This document shows positions 22,533-29,840 of a stretch of 35,945 nt of DNA, piece after piece. Numbering within the stretch: the first letter of the stretch is position 1; the number at the start of each line of letters is the position of its first letter. The notes below the pieces were generated by a model, which did no database searches, was not told the DNA's origin, and saw only the letters and a list, made by a program, of their open reading frames with translations. The translations under genes and the position numbers were made by a program. Source of the stretch: Acidobacteriota bacterium (GTDB lineage: Bacteria; Acidobacteriota; Aminicenantia; UBA2199); contig JALOLC010000003.1 of assembly GCA_025456175.1 (NCBI GenBank), positions 1 through 35,945 of the forward strand, written 5' to 3'.

Positions 22533-25500
22533 ATGAAGATCACCGAGGCCTGCGTCAAGAAGCCCGTCCTGGCCTGGATGATGATGGCCGCCACGATCGT
22601 CTTCGGCCTGGTCGCCGGCTCGCGCATCGGCATCAGCCAGTTCCCCGACATCGACTTCCCCAACATCTCGGTCTCGGTGTCCTGGGAGGGCGCCGCGCCC
22701 GAGGTCGTCGAGAACGACGTGGTCGAGATCCTCGAGGAGGCGCTGATCCAGGTGGAGGGCGTAAAGACCATCACCTCCTCGTCGCGCATGGGCGGCGCCA
22801 ACATCACCCTGGAGATGAACCTGTCGCGCGACGTCGACCTGGCGCTGCAGGACGTGCAGAGCAAGGTGTCGCAGGCGCAGCGGCGGCTGCCCCGCGACAT
22901 CGATCCGCCGGTCATCTCCAAGAGCAACCCCGAGGACCAGCCGATCATGATGGTCGCCCTCTCCGGCCCCTTCCCGCAGCGGATTTTGAGCGACTACATG
23001 CGCTATCGCCTGAAGGAGAAGCTGCAGACCATCCCCGGCGTCGGCGAGATCCAGGTCGGCGGCCTGGAGCGCAACGTGCGCATCTGGCTCGACGCCAGCC
23101 AGATGGACGCGCGCGCCGTGACGGTCAGCGACGTGCTGGCCGCCCTGACGCGCGAGCACGTCGAGGTCCCGGCCGGTCGCCTGGAGGCGTCGGGGCGCGA
23201 GGTCAACATCCGCGTCCTGGGCGAGGCCCTGGACCTGGAAACCTTCCGTCACATCATCGTGAGCGAGAACGAGGGCAGCCCGGTTTACCTCAGCGACGTG
23301 GCCCTGGTCGAGGACGGCTTCGAGGACGTGCGCCGCATCCAGCGCGTCAACGGCGTGCCGGCCCAGGGCGTCAGCATCAAGAAGCAGCGCGGCGCCAACG
23401 CCGTCGCCGTGGCCAAGCAGGTGCGCAAGACCCTGACCGAGTTCCAGAAGTACCTGCCCGAGGGCATGGCCGTCGGCGTCAACTTCGACTCCACCAAGTT
23501 CATCGAGGAGTCGGTCAAGGAGATCCAGCTGGAGCTCCTCCTGTCGGTCCTCCTCACCGCCCTGATCTGCTGGATGTTCCTGGGTTCGTTCTCCTCGACG
23601 CTCAACGTCATTCTGGCCATTCCCATGTCGCTGCTGGGCACGGTGGCCATCATCTATTTCCTGGGCTTCACATTCAACACCTTCACGCTGCTGGCCATGG
23701 CCCTGGCCGTGGGCATCGTCGTCGACGACGCCATCATGGTCATGGAGAACATCTACCGCCATGTCGAGGGCGGCAAGGGGCTGGTACAGGCCGCGCTGGA
23801 GGGCACAAACGAGATCGCCTTCGCGGCGCTGGCGGCGACGCTGGCCGTAGTGGCCATCTTCATCCCGGTGGTTTTCGTCTCCGGCGTCATCGGCCGCTTT
23901 TTCCTGCAGTTCGGCGTCACCCTGTGCCTGGCCGTCCTTCTCTCCTACGTCGAGGCGGTCACCCTGGCGCCGGCCCGCTGCTCGCAGTTTTTGCGCACAT
24001 CGCGCCAGGGCCGCAGCCGCGTCGGCGTATTCGTGGACCGTGCCTTCGGCTGGCTGGAGCGTCTTTACGCCCGCGTGCTGAAAAAAAGCCTGCGGCGACC
24101 CGGCCTGATCCTTTGGGGGGCGCTGGCCCTCTTCCTGGCCTCGCTGGGCGTCTTCATGGTCATGCCCAGCGAGTTCGTCCCCTCGCAGGACCAGAGCTTG
24201 GTCATGGTGCGCATGCAGATGGCCATCGGATCGACGCTGCCGGAAACCGACCAGCTGGTCAAGAAGGCCGAAGCCATCCTCAGCTCCAAGCCCGAGATCA
24301 CCCGTATGTTTGGCGCGGTCGGCGGCTGGGGCGGCAGCGCCAGCCAGGCATTTCTCTATGTCAACCTGGTTCCGCCCGAGGAGCGAGAGCTCTCGCAGGC
24401 CGAGTTATCCGGCGTGCTGCGCCGCGAGCTGAACGCCATCCCCGGCGTGCGTGCCGTCATCCAGGACATGTCGCAGTCAGGTTTCACGGGTCAACGCGGC
24501 TTCCCGGTCGAATTCTCGGTGCGCGGTCCCGACTGGGACAAGCTGGTCGGTCTGAGCCAGGAGATGATGGTCAAACTGGCCGCCAGCGGCGTGGTGGTCG
24601 ACCTCGACACCGACTACCGGCTGGGCATGCCCGAGCTGCGCATCCTGCCCAACCGGGCGCGCATCGCCGACGTCGGCGTCTCGGTCGACGACGTGGCCAC
24701 GATGCTCAACGCCTTGGTGGGCGGCGTGCGCGCCGGCAAATACAGCACCGGCGGCCGGCGCCTCGACGTGCGCGTCAAGCTGCTGGCCGCGCAGCGCTCG
24801 CGGCCAGAGGATCTGGCCCGGTTGCGCGTGCGCACGCGCTCCGGCCAGCTGGTGCCGCTGTCGGCCCTAGTGGCATATGAAGAGCGCCCGGAACTGCAGG
24901 CCATCACCCGCCGCGACCGCGAGCGGGCCATCACCGTCTACGCCAATGTCGCTCCCGGCCATTCGCAGGACGAGGCGCTGAAAGCGGTGGAAGAGCTGGG
25001 CCGGGACCTGCCGGTGAACTACCGCGCCGTGCTGGGCGGGGCCAGCGTCGCCTTCCGCGAGTCGAGCAGCAGCCTGCTCTTCGCCCTGCTCCTGGGCATC
25101 CTCATCGCCTACATGATCCTGGCCTCGCAGTTCAACTCCTACCTGGACCCGGTGACGGTCATCACCATCCTGCCGCTGTCGATCGCCGGCGCCGCCTTCG
25201 CCCTCTGGAGCACGGACCAGAGCCTGAACATCTTCTCCATGATCGGCCTGCTGCTGCTGATGGGCATCGTCAAGAAGAACTCGATCATCCTGGTCGACTA
25301 CGCCAACAACTTCCGCGGGCGGGGCTTGGCGGCGCGCGAGGCCATGGAGCAGGCCGGCCCCATCCGCCTGCGGCCGATTTTGATGACGGCCACCGCCACG
25401 CTGATGGCGGCCATCCCGCCGGCGCTGGGCATCGGCCCGGGCTCGGAGATCCGCATGCCCATGGCCATCGCCATCATCGGCGGCCTAACCCTGTCCACCA

Positions 25501-25598
25501 TCCTCAGCCTGGTGGTGGTGCCTGCCTTCTATGTAGTCACCGACGGACTGGGCAAGGGTTCCTTGAAAAGGTTCTGGAAGAAGGGTTCCCCGGCGTAG
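22533..25598 (+). CDS. RND-family efflux transporter permease (AcrB/MdtB-like)
   Basis: The 1021-aa protein has the RND layout: TM1 after MKITEACVKKPVLAWMM, a large periplasmic loop, TM2-TM6, and the paired proton-relay aspartates in LAVGIVVDDAIMVMENIYRH (TM4, about residue 400). A second periplasmic loop and a second TM block follow (LLFALLLGILIAYMILASQF and SMIGLLLLMGIVKKNSIILV). GRFFLQFGVTLCLAVLLSYV is the usual TM6 region. It exports hydrophobic or amphiphilic compounds by proton antiport; the substrate is not predictable. AAGGAG precedes the ATG. It ends 52 bp before the convergent MBL gene. Confidence 0.96.
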   Translation: MKITEACVKKPVLAWMMMAATIVFGLVAGSRIGISQFPDIDFPNISVSVSWEGAAPEVVENDVVEILEEALIQVEGVKTITSSSRMGGANITLEMNLSRDVDLALQDVQSKVSQAQRRLPRDIDPPVISKSNPEDQPIMMVALSGPFPQRILSDYMRYRLKEKLQTIPGVGEIQVGGLERNVRIWLDASQMDARAVTVSDVLAALTREHVEVPAGRLEASGREVNIRVLGEALDLETFRHIIVSENEGSPVYLSDVALVEDGFEDVRRIQRVNGVPAQGVSIKKQRGANAVAVAKQVRKTLTEFQKYLPEGMAVGVNFDSTKFIEESVKEIQLELLLSVLLTALICWMFLGSFSSTLNVILAIPMSLLGTVAIIYFLGFTFNTFTLLAMALAVGIVVDDAIMVMENIYRHVEGGKGLVQAALEGTNEIAFAALAATLAVVAIFIPVVFVSGVIGRFFLQFGVTLCLAVLLSYVEAVTLAPARCSQFLRTSRQGRSRVGVFVDRAFGWLERLYARVLKKSLRRPGLILWGALALFLASLGVFMVMPSEFVPSQDQSLVMVRMQMAIGSTLPETDQLVKKAEAILSSKPEITRMFGAVGGWGGSASQAFLYVNLVPPEERELSQAELSGVLRRELNAIPGVRAVIQDMSQSGFTGQRGFPVEFSVRGPDWDKLVGLSQEMMVKLAASGVVVDLDTDYRLGMPELRILPNRARIADVGVSVDDVATMLNALVGGVRAGKYSTGGRRLDVRVKLLAAQRSRPEDLARLRVRTRSGQLVPLSALVAYEERPELQAITRRDRERAITVYANVAPGHSQDEALKAVEELGRDLPVNYRAVLGGASVAFRESSSSLLFALLLGILIAYMILASQFNSYLDPVTVITILPLSIAGAAFALWSTDQSLNIFSMIGLLLLMGIVKKNSIILVDYANNFRGRGLAAREAMEQAGPIRLRPILMTATATLMAAIPPALGIGPGSEIRMPMAIAIIGGLTLSTILSLVVVPAFYVVTDGLGKGSLKRFWKKGSPA

Positions 25599-25606
25599 GG
25601 CATTTA

Positions 25607-25639
25607 GCGGGAGACAGGAGGCGGCCTCGGACCTCCCGC
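25607..25639. terminator. Possible bidirectional terminator/cruciform between convergent genes
   Basis: A perfect 7-bp inverted repeat GCGGGAG (25607-25613) / CTCCCGC (25633-25639) encloses an inner GAGG/CCTC mini-hairpin. It fills most of the 52-bp gap between the RND and MBL genes. There is no T-run on either side, so intrinsic termination is uncertain. Confidence 0.35.
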
Positions 25640-25650
25640 CGGGGACGCCT

Positions 25651-26373
25651 CTATTTCAGAAAGCGGTTGAATGCCCTTTCCGCCCCGATGGTCGTCGAAC
25701 TTCCATGGCCGGGCAGGACCCTCGTAAGCGGCGGCAGGGAAAGCAGAAGGCGGCGTATGTTCTCCACCTCGAGCCGCAGGTTGGCCTCCCGTTCGCTCCG
25801 GCGCTCGCCGAAGGCCCTGCCGATGCCGCCGGCAAAGAGCGTGTCGCCGGAGAACAACGTCCCGCCCGTTCGCAGGCACACGCTTCCGGGAGAGTGGCCG
25901 GGAGTGGGGAGCACCTCGATCGCCAGCCCGCCCAGCGACAGGATGCCGCTGGCAGGGTAGGGGGTGAAGGCGATTCGGGAGCCGGTGGTGCGCTCGGCCA
26001 GGGCGCGGTCGGCCGGATGCAGGTGAAACGGCACCGAGAGCTTTTCGGCCAGGAAGGAGGCGCCGCCGACGTGGTCGGAGTGGCCGTGGGTGTGCAGCAC
26101 GGCCAGCACGTCCAGCTTCTCGGCGCGGATGAAGTCCAGTATGGCGGGAGCCGGCGCGCCGGGATCGATGATTACCGCCTGCTTGCTTCCGGCCACCCAG
26201 GCCACGTAGCAGTTGACCGTCCATCCCCCGCCGTCCAGGGGCAGAGCGAAAGTCCTCACCTCGGGGCCGGAAACCGTCCCCTCCTCGAAAAAACCCAGAT
26301 CGGTCTCTGCCTGGGCCGCCAGGCCCGGTGCCAGCCAGGCCAGCAAGGCCGCGATCACCGCCGCGCGTCTCAT
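25651..26373 (-). CDS. MBL-fold metallo-hydrolase with signal peptide (glyoxalase II-like)
   Basis: The 240-aa protein has a signal peptide (MRRAAVIAALLAWLAPGLAAQ) and the metallo-beta-lactamase fold. The zinc motif H-x-H-x-D-H is in VLHTHGHSDHVGGASFLAEKL (about residue 88). A further His is in PTPGHSPGSVCL, the bridging Asp in LFSGDTLFAGGIGRAF, and the last His in RVLPGHGSST. The general look is that of a hydroxyacylglutathione-hydrolase-like or thioesterase group, but export to the periplasm makes glyoxalase II unlikely. Upstream, TTGACA-17-TACAAC ends 6 nt before the ATG, so the mRNA is predicted to be leaderless. Confidence 0.92.
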   Translation of the reverse strand: MRRAAVIAALLAWLAPGLAAQAETDLGFFEEGTVSGPEVRTFALPLDGGGWTVNCYVAWVAGSKQAVIIDPGAPAPAILDFIRAEKLDVLAVLHTHGHSDHVGGASFLAEKLSVPFHLHPADRALAERTTGSRIAFTPYPASGILSLGGLAIEVLPTPGHSPGSVCLRTGGTLFSGDTLFAGGIGRAFGERRSEREANLRLEVENIRRLLLSLPPLTRVLPGHGSSTTIGAERAFNRFLK

Positions 26374-26379
26374 GGGTGC

Positions 26380-26408
26380 GTTGTAGCACGCCGCCGCCGG
26401 TTTGTCAA
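26380..26408 (-). promoter_or_regulatory. Sigma-70 promoter of the MBL gene (leaderless type)
   Basis: On the minus strand TTGACA (26403-26408) and TACAAC (26380-26385) are 17 bp apart. Six bases (GCACCC) separate the -10 box from the ATG, whose A (26373) is at the expected transcription start. Confidence 0.6.
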
Positions 26409-26420
26409 AGCGCCGGCTTA

Positions 26421-26450
26421 TTGCCGCGCTCGGCCCGGCTGTGCTATAAT
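26421..26450 (+). promoter_or_regulatory. Sigma-70 promoter of the TPR gene
   Basis: TTGCCG (26421-26426) and a perfect TATAAT (26445-26450) are 18 bp apart, back-to-back with the MBL promoter. The short leader (about 12 nt) still holds a GGAG before the ATG at 26469. Confidence 0.6.
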
Positions 26451-26468
26451 TTTTGCAATGGAGACCAT

Positions 26469-27245
26469 ATGAAAAGAACGATCGGCGTTTGCTTTTTGTG
26501 GCTGGCCTGCCTGCCGTTTGCCGCGCTGCTGGCCGGGCAGGGGAGCACCAGCATCGACAAGGACATGGAGATGCTGCGCAAATACCATTCGACATTGCCG
26601 GCGGCGAACAAGGGGCTTGAGTTGGTGGCAGCCAGGGACTGGGCCGGCGCCGCCCGCGAGTTCGACCGCTGCCTGGCGATCCTTCCCGAGCACCCCCAGG
26701 CCTGCTACGGCAAGGCCGTCATCAGCAACCAGGCCGGCGACATCACCCCGGCGCTCTCCTGGATCGAGCGGGCCGAGCAAGGCCGCCTCGCCATGAAGCA
26801 GGCCTGGGAGAACCAAAAGACGAACTGGCTGGCGGTATCCAAGGAGGACGCGGGGCGCCTGAACGAGATCATCGCCCAGAACATTGGCGGCAGCTCCACC
26901 TCCATAAGCTGCATGGCCCGGGAGAGTTCATCCCAGAGCAAGAGAACGGGCATGCCCTCCAAGAGCGTTCTCCAGGAAGGCCCTTCTCCCTTCGACGGGC
27001 CGGCCGAGTTCCACGCCTTTCACGGCAACCTGCTCTTCAAGCTGCGGCGCATCGACGAGGCCGAGGCGAAGTATCTGGAGGCGCTGGCCGTTGAACCCGC
27101 CCACGAGCGCTGCCTCAACAACCTGATCAATATCTATTTCGTCAGCCGGCGCCTCGGCCAGGCAAGGGAGTGGCTGGAAAAGGCCCGCCAGCTGAAGGCC
27201 AAGATCAATCCCAAGCTTGAGCAGGCGGTCTTGGAAGCGAAGTAG
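26469..27245 (+). CDS. Secreted TPR-repeat protein
   Basis: The 258-aa protein has a signal peptide (MKRTIGVCFLWLACLPFAALLAG) and two groups of tetratricopeptide-like repeats: one at residues about 45-100 (GLELVAARDWAGAAREFDRCLAILPEHPQACYGKAV) and one at about 180-245 (FHGNLLFKLRRIDEAEAKYLEALAVEPAHERCLNNLINIY). A serine-rich linker lies between. It should be a periplasmic or surface-exposed scaffold; the partner is not known. The ATG at 26469 is chosen because it follows the promoter and ribosome binding site. A longer upstream reading would have to start inside the divergent MBL gene. Confidence 0.85.
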   Translation: MKRTIGVCFLWLACLPFAALLAGQGSTSIDKDMEMLRKYHSTLPAANKGLELVAARDWAGAAREFDRCLAILPEHPQACYGKAVISNQAGDITPALSWIERAEQGRLAMKQAWENQKTNWLAVSKEDAGRLNEIIAQNIGGSSTSISCMARESSSQSKRTGMPSKSVLQEGPSPFDGPAEFHAFHGNLLFKLRRIDEAEAKYLEALAVEPAHERCLNNLINIYFVSRRLGQAREWLEKARQLKAKINPKLEQAVLEAK

Positions 27246-27253
27246 CGAGCCCC

Positions 27254-27283
27254 AGTGACAAGTGACTGGCCAGGGGTGGCCAG
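27254..27283. repeat. Heptamer pair and perfect hairpin downstream of the TPR gene
   Basis: Two 7-mers AGTGACA and AGTGACT (27254-27267) adjoin a perfect 7-bp stem with a GGGG loop, CTGGCCA-GGGG-TGGCCAG (27266-27283). The 7-mers resemble the GTGACNN units at 11601-11628. The hairpin may terminate the TPR gene but has no T-run. Confidence 0.5.
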
Positions 27284-27298
27284 GGAAACCATTTCGTA

Positions 27299-27326
27299 AC
27301 GTCATCCCTGCAGCGGGGATAATGGA
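27299..27326. repeat. REP-like palindromic element
   Basis: The sequence starts ACGTCATCCCTGCAGCGGGGAT (split: ACGTCATCCC, TGCAGC, GGGGATAATGGA). It has the shape of the CGTCATTCCCGC...GCGGGAATCCA extragenic palindromes found in many genomes, here with a 5-6 bp stem. Only one copy was noticed in the window. Confidence 0.4.
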
Positions 27327-27355
27327 TTGTCCGCGCTTTCCCCTTGGGTTTGTCA

Positions 27356-27384
27356 TTGACACCATAGACCCCGCACGATAAAAT
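27356..27384 (+). promoter_or_regulatory. Sigma-70 promoter of the MFS gene
   Basis: A perfect TTGACA (27356-27361) and TAAAAT (27379-27384) are 17 bp apart. The predicted start near 27391 is only about 6 nt from the ATG at 27397 and lies downstream of the in-frame GTG at 27388, which argues for the ATG. Confidence 0.65.
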
Positions 27385-27396
27385 CGGGTGCAGCCC

Positions 27397-28782
27397 ATGG
27401 AATCCCCCGCAACCGACGACCGGTCCCTGCAGCGCACGGCGCTGCTGGTTACGACGCTGAGCTCGCTGCTGACGCCGCTGATGGCTTCGGCGATCAACGT
27501 CGCCTTGCCGGCCATCGGCCGCGAGTTCGCCATGGGTGCCGTCACGCTGGGCTGGGTGGCCAGCGCCTATCTCCTGGCCGCCGCCGCCTTCCTCCTGCCC
27601 TTTGGCCGCCTGGCCGACATTACCGGCCGCAAGCGGGTGTTCACCATCGGCACGGTGGTGTTCAGCGCCGCCTCGCTGCTGGCCGGCCTGGCTCCCGACG
27701 CCCCCTTCTTCCTTCTCGCCCGCCTGCTGCAGGGGATGGGCGGGGCCATGATCTTCGGCACCGGCGTGGCCATCCTCACCTCGGTCTTTCCGCCGCAGCG
27801 GCGCGGCTGGGTCCTGGGCATCAACGTGGGGGCGACGTATGCCGGCCTCTCGCTGGGCCCGTTCATCGGTGGCCTGCTGACCCACCACTGGGGCTGGCGC
27901 TGGGTATTCTTGCTGAACGTCCCCCTGGGCCTGCTGGTGCTGGCCGCCGTGCGCCTGAGGCTGAAGCCGGAGTGGGCCGATTGCCGCGGCGAGCCCTTTG
28001 ACTGGGCGGGGTCGCTGGCCTACAGCGCCGTGCTCACCGCCTTCATGCTCGGCTTCACCTGGCTGCCGGGCGTCCGCGGGGCGCTCATGCTGCTGGGGGC
28101 CGCGGCGGCTTTTCCCCTCTTCATCCTCTGGGAGTCGCGCAGTGCCCACCCGATCTTCCAGGCGCGCCTCGTACGCGGCAACACGGTCTTCGCCTTCTCC
28201 AATCTGGCGGCGTTGGTCAACTACAGCGCCACCTTCGCCATCGGCTTCCTGCTGAGCCTCTACCTGCAGTACATCAAGGGCTTCAGCCCGCGTACGGCCG
28301 GCCTGGTGCTGGTCGCCCAGCCGGTGGTGATGGCCCTGTTTTCGCCGCTGGCCGGCCGCCTTTCCGACCGCCACGAGCCCCGGATCGTCGCTTCGCTGGG
28401 CATGGCCCTGTGCGCCGCCGGCCTGCTTTTATTCAGCTGGCTGAAACCGGAGAGCGGCCTGGGTGCGATCCTGGCCAACCTGATGCTGGTCGGCCTGGGC
28501 TTCGCCCTGTTCTCCTCGCCCAACACCAACGCGATCATGGGGGCGGTCGAACGCCGCCAGTATGGGGTGGCTTCGGCGACCCTGGCCACCATGCGCATGG
28601 TCGGGCAGATGCTGAGCATGGGCATCGCCACGCTCGTCTTTTCCCTGTTCATCGGCCCGGCGCGCATCGCTCCCGCCAACTACCCGCTCTTCCTGAAGAG
28701 CATGCGCGTGTCATTCCTGGTATTTTTCGCCCTGTGCTGCGGCGGCGTCTTCTTCTCCCTGGCGCGGGGGCGCGTGCGCTGA
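27397..28782 (+). CDS. MFS transporter, DHA2 (EmrB/QacA) type
   Basis: The 461-aa protein has about 14 predicted membrane segments and the DHA2 signatures. LGWVASAYLLAAAAFLLPFGRLADITGRKRVF contains motif A (GRLADxxGRKR, loop 2-3), followed by LLQGMGGAMIFGTGVAIL and, in TM5, motif C (INVGATYAGLSLGPFIGGLL). It is a proton-driven exporter, probably for drugs or other organic compounds. The start is ATG 27397; no ribosome binding site is seen. The next gene, 13 bp downstream, is an MtfA-like peptidase, probably in the same transcript. Confidence 0.94.
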   Translation: MESPATDDRSLQRTALLVTTLSSLLTPLMASAINVALPAIGREFAMGAVTLGWVASAYLLAAAAFLLPFGRLADITGRKRVFTIGTVVFSAASLLAGLAPDAPFFLLARLLQGMGGAMIFGTGVAILTSVFPPQRRGWVLGINVGATYAGLSLGPFIGGLLTHHWGWRWVFLLNVPLGLLVLAAVRLRLKPEWADCRGEPFDWAGSLAYSAVLTAFMLGFTWLPGVRGALMLLGAAAAFPLFILWESRSAHPIFQARLVRGNTVFAFSNLAALVNYSATFAIGFLLSLYLQYIKGFSPRTAGLVLVAQPVVMALFSPLAGRLSDRHEPRIVASLGMALCAAGLLLFSWLKPESGLGAILANLMLVGLGFALFSSPNTNAIMGAVERRQYGVASATLATMRMVGQMLSMGIATLVFSLFIGPARIAPANYPLFLKSMRVSFLVFFALCCGGVFFSLARGRVR

Positions 28783-28795
28783 AGGGGAGCGTATC

Positions 28796-29668
28796 ATGCG
28801 CGTCCTCCCTCCCTTCGGTGCTTTCTTCACGGCAGTCTACGCCCTGCTCATCGTGCTGACCGGCGCCCTGCTGTTTTGGCTGAGCGGCCGCCTGGAAGTC
28901 CTGATCCTCCTGTTGCTGGCGCTGGCTCTATACCTGTCCCTCGCCCTGCGCCGGTTGCTGCGGCGCCGCCGCGCGGTCCGCGGCGAATTCCCCGGCGATT
29001 GGCGCGAGCTTCTCCTGTCCCGCTCGCCCTTCTACCGCGGCCTGGACCGGCAGGGCCGGGCGCGCTTCGAGAGCGACGTCCGCCTGTTCCTTGCCGAGAC
29101 GCTCATCGCCGGCATCGGCGGAGCTCCCGTCTCCTGGCAGTCCATGCTGCTCATCGCCGCTGCCGCCGCGGCCATGCTGCATGGCCGGCCCGACTGGGAG
29201 CCGCCCCTCCGCGACGGGATCACTGTCTATCCCGGCTATGCCTTTGACCGCAATTACCGGCCCGGCAAGGGGAATATCGCCGGCCAGGCGCCGGCGGGCG
29301 GGCCGCTGCTCGTTGCCGCCAAAAGCCTGGAAGAAGGATTCGCCGGCGAGGTGGATGGCTACAATGTCATCCTTCACGAGTTGGCTCATTACTTCGACCT
29401 GGAGGCCAGGAAGGCCGGGGCGCGGATCGTTGCCGGCGGGCAGGAGACCTCCTGGAGCGAAGCCGTCGAACAGGAGTTCGGGGCCCACAATTTCGCCGCT
29501 TCCGTGCTCTCCGACTACGCCGCCCAGAACGAAGCCGAGTTTTTCGCCTGTGCCAGCGAGATGTTCTTCGAAAACCCCAAGCGGCTCGCGGCCGCCCATC
29601 CGACTTTGCATTTGCTGCTCAGTGAATTCTACGGCCAGGATCCCAGCCGGGTCCTAAACCAGCGCTAG
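28796..29668 (+). CDS. MtfA-family zinc-dependent peptidase with N-terminal membrane anchor
   Basis: The 290-aa protein has two hydrophobic segments near the start (about residues 7-29 and 36-52), then the MtfA/M90 peptidase domain: FPGDWRELLLSRSPFYRGLD, the zinc motif H-E-L-A-H in NVILHELAHYFDLE (about residue 198), and the downstream NEAEFFACASEMFFENPKRL with the third ligand. E. coli MtfA (soluble) binds Mlc and has aminopeptidase activity. The membrane anchor is an addition to the E. coli form. Its ATG follows a GGGGAG ribosome binding site, 13 bp after the MFS stop. Confidence 0.9.
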   Translation: MRVLPPFGAFFTAVYALLIVLTGALLFWLSGRLEVLILLLLALALYLSLALRRLLRRRRAVRGEFPGDWRELLLSRSPFYRGLDRQGRARFESDVRLFLAETLIAGIGGAPVSWQSMLLIAAAAAAMLHGRPDWEPPLRDGITVYPGYAFDRNYRPGKGNIAGQAPAGGPLLVAAKSLEEGFAGEVDGYNVILHELAHYFDLEARKAGARIVAGGQETSWSEAVEQEFGAHNFAASVLSDYAAQNEAEFFACASEMFFENPKRLAAAHPTLHLLLSEFYGQDPSRVLNQR

Positions 29669-29840
29669 CAGCCCCGGCTGCTCGGTGCGCAAAGAATCGC
29701 CGCAGCCCTGGCCCCTGCATCCGGCCTCCCTTTTCGCCCGGTTCTTCATCTGAGCCGATTCTGGGCAAGGATGGAAACAGGATGACTGGGAAATTTCCCT
29801 CGAATCGAGCGCCGAGGATTCTATCCCCAGCTGGCCGGAC
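29669..29840. other. Convergent intergenic gap (172 bp)
   Basis: Only a short palindrome is seen right at the mtfA-like stop (AGCAGCC-CC-GGCTGCT, 29667-29682). It has no T-tract, so it is a weak terminator at best. No small gene is apparent. Confidence 0.4.

Noticed and set aside
20918-22948. 676-codon frame antisense to the efflux operon
   Set aside because: It covers three recognised + strand genes and has no signal, motif or ribosome binding site of its own.
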